NCBI GenBank assembly: GCA_963764525.1
Contig: CAVXTC010000043.1
Coordinates: forward strand, 16,091-80,090
Direction of reading: 5' to 3'
DNA from: DATDIC01 sp963764525
GTDB lineage: Bacteria > Pseudomonadota > Alphaproteobacteria > Acetobacterales > Acetobacteraceae
DNA: 64,000 nucleotides
Shown here: piece after piece, positions 62,752 to 64,000 of the stretch
How positions within the stretch are numbered: position 1 is the stretch's first letter
Layout of the letters: each line of letters starts with the position of its first letter
Notes under the pieces: generated by a model
Database searches by the model: none
What the model was told of the DNA's origin: nothing
What the model saw: the letters and a program-made list of their open reading frames with translations, nothing else
Program-made: the position numbers and the translations under genes

Positions 62752-62935
62752 TGGAAGTACACCCGATAACCGAACCGGGTCTCCACGCCGGCCAGGCGTG
62801 CAGCACCATGTAGTCCGTGCATTTTGACGAGGCTGACCAGGCCGGAACGCGCGCGGTGGAAGGCGTTTCCGCGCGGGGAACTGGTTGACCTGAGCGGCGC
62901 CCGCGGGACGGCACACCATGCCAGTAGCCAAGTGG

Positions 62936-63317
62936 TCAGGCGTCTTCGTGGATGGGCGGCGCCCACCGGGGCCGGCGGATGAGGCAGAACGGGTGGCCCG
63001 CCGGGTCGGCGTAAACGTCGTGGCCGTCGAAGCTTACTGCGCCAAGCTCTAGCACCCGCCCGCTCGCCGACGCCGGGGTCCTCGACCATGATGTCGAGGT
63101 GGGACCTGCTGCGGCACCGCCGGGATCCGGCCAGGTTGGCGGCCGGTGGTCCGGGGCACGCTGGAACGCCAGGCCGGAGGACGCATCGTTGGCGGGCGAC
63201 CACCACCCAGTCGTCGTCGCGGTAGGTCACCGGCAGCCCGAGCAGCGCGGAGTAGAAGGTGGCGAGGACCGCGGGGTCGGGGCAGTCCAGGACCACATGG
63301 TGCATCCGTCCAATCAT
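62936..63317 (-). CDS. VOC/glyoxalase-like domain protein, frameshifted
   Basis: Starts MIGRMHHVVLDCPDPAVLAT and continues FYSALLGLPVTYRDDDWVVV, the first beta-alpha-beta-beta half of a vicinal oxygen chelate fold. After shifts it reads SHLDIMVEDPGVGE (the metal-ligand His strand) and HPFCLIRRPRWAPPIHEDA, ending at 62936. About 125 residues, a single-domain glyoxalase-type protein common in actinobacteria. Substrate unknown. Shifts near 63,195, 63,120 and 63,050. Confidence 0.7.
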
Positions 63318-63342
63318 GCTGCCGATCCTGCCACGACAGCCG

Positions 63343-64000
63343 CTACCAGGCGGTCAGGCGGCGGGACAGGTCGGTGGCGCCAGGCAGTGCGAGCAGGTGG
63401 CTCGCGGGCGGGCTCGGCACGCCCTCGCGGAGCATCCAGTGGTCCATGTAGGTGCCCGTGGGGACCCAGTAGTCCTCGGACTGCAGGTTGCGGTTCACCA
63501 CGACGCAGCCGTGTCCCTGGCCTGCCTGGCCCGGGGTGCTGCGATGGCACCCAGAACGCTCCGCCCGCGTCGCGGACGATGACGGGCGCGAGGTCCACGA
63601 TCTCGCCCCGCTCGACGTACTCCCACAGCCGCCCGTCGTCCAGCGGGCTCGCGGTGAACGGCGGCCAACGCATGGGCTCGCTGCCGACCATGGCGAGCAC
63701 GCGGACCTGCGGCACGCTCACCGGCGACGCCGGCTGCCCGTGGAATACCGACAGGAGGACCGTCGCCTGGCGGTCGCTGACCCCAGCCGAGCAGGGCACC
63801 GTCCCGCGGCACCGGCATGCCCTCGGTGATGACCCGGTGGCTAATGACGGGCAGCGGCTCGCCCGGCCTGATCTCATGGCACTCTCCGTCGGCCGGGTTC
63901 CACGGCCGCAGGGTGAAGCGGTCGGCCGGGTCCTGGGTGAGGACGTAGAAGCCGGACCCTTCGCAGGCACCTGACCTTTCAAAAGCATGATGGCGCAGGA
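63343..64000 (-). CDS. Unrecognised protein, frameshifted, 5' end probably beyond the window
   Basis: After repair the readable stretches are GFYVLTQDPADRFTLRPWNP, ADGECHEIRPGEPLPVISHR, VITEGMPVPRDGALLGW, SDRQATVLLSVFHGQPASPV and LWEYVERGEIVDLAPVIVRD, ending with a TAG at 63343-63345. Trp/Pro-rich, no signature I can name. Shifts near 63,780, 63,540 and 63,400. It ends 26 nt before the VOC gene on the same strand, so the two may be co-transcribed. Confidence 0.45.

Overview
The window has two parts that do not look as if they come from one organism. Positions 1 to about 55,650 read as a high-GC alphaproteobacterium, most like the Rhodospirillales/Acetobacteraceae. The pointers are an erpA-dgt-argS neighbourhood, a DUF1489 protein, many oxidoreductase and ABC-transport genes, and RAYT/REP repeats. 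From about 55,660 to the end the sequence reads as an actinobacterium: an isochorismate synthase, then a lipoprotein-led peptide ABC operon with ATGA/GTGA overlaps. The join falls inside two genes, argS (3' end missing) and isochorismate synthase (5' end missing), with no mobile element. I infer a chimeric contig rather than horizontal transfer.

Layout of the alphaproteobacterial part. 0-2.3 kb: two toxin-antitoxin modules, DUF433/DUF5615 and VapBC. 2.3-7 kb: molybdopterin oxidoreductase, class II aldolase, REP-flanked RAYT transposase and an RraA-like protein. 7-12.5 kb: UDP-glucuronate decarboxylase, two glycosyltransferases, a polysaccharide-deacetylase-like protein and an Asp/Glu racemase-family protein, with a lower-GC core. 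12.6-15 kb: a secreted beta-helix protein, a DadA-like oxidase and a small hypothetical gene. 15-19 kb: a molybdenum hydroxylase of the CO/xanthine dehydrogenase superfamily. 19-29 kb: glycan cluster 1, with two FkbM methyltransferases, one further methyltransferase and three paralogous two-enzyme glycosyltransferases. 29-33 kb: a dipeptide ABC transporter without a visible binding protein. 33-40.4 kb: glycan cluster 2, with a GT61-type enzyme, an RTX-like protein, a giant methyltransferase/coiled-coil/GT4/GT2 protein and an RgpF-like protein. 40.4-42.5 kb: LutC and LutB. 42.6-44.8 kb: small secreted proteins, DUF1489 and an SDR. 44.9-49.7 kb: a branched-chain amino-acid-type ABC transporter whose permease and two ATPases appear fused. 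50-55.6 kb: xthA, erpA, dgt, an HNH-like gene, a Phd/VapC module and argS.

About two dozen alphaproteobacterial frameshifts split otherwise well-conserved proteins. Most look like one extra base. The actinobacterial part is damaged far more densely, roughly one shift per 100-300 bases. The breaks hit housekeeping and accessory genes alike, so they look like sequence error rather than true pseudogenes. I therefore annotate each broken gene as one CDS and give the approximate shift positions.

The most biologically interesting content is the two glycan clusters, with large modular glycosyltransferases, in-frame heptad minisatellites and a shared tail motif. Next come a toxin-antitoxin operator that swallows its own ribosome-binding site and start codon, a RAYT gene with its REP elements, and a possible LivM-LivG-LivF fusion. 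No rRNA, tRNA, CRISPR array, insertion sequence with terminal repeats, or replication origin was recognised.
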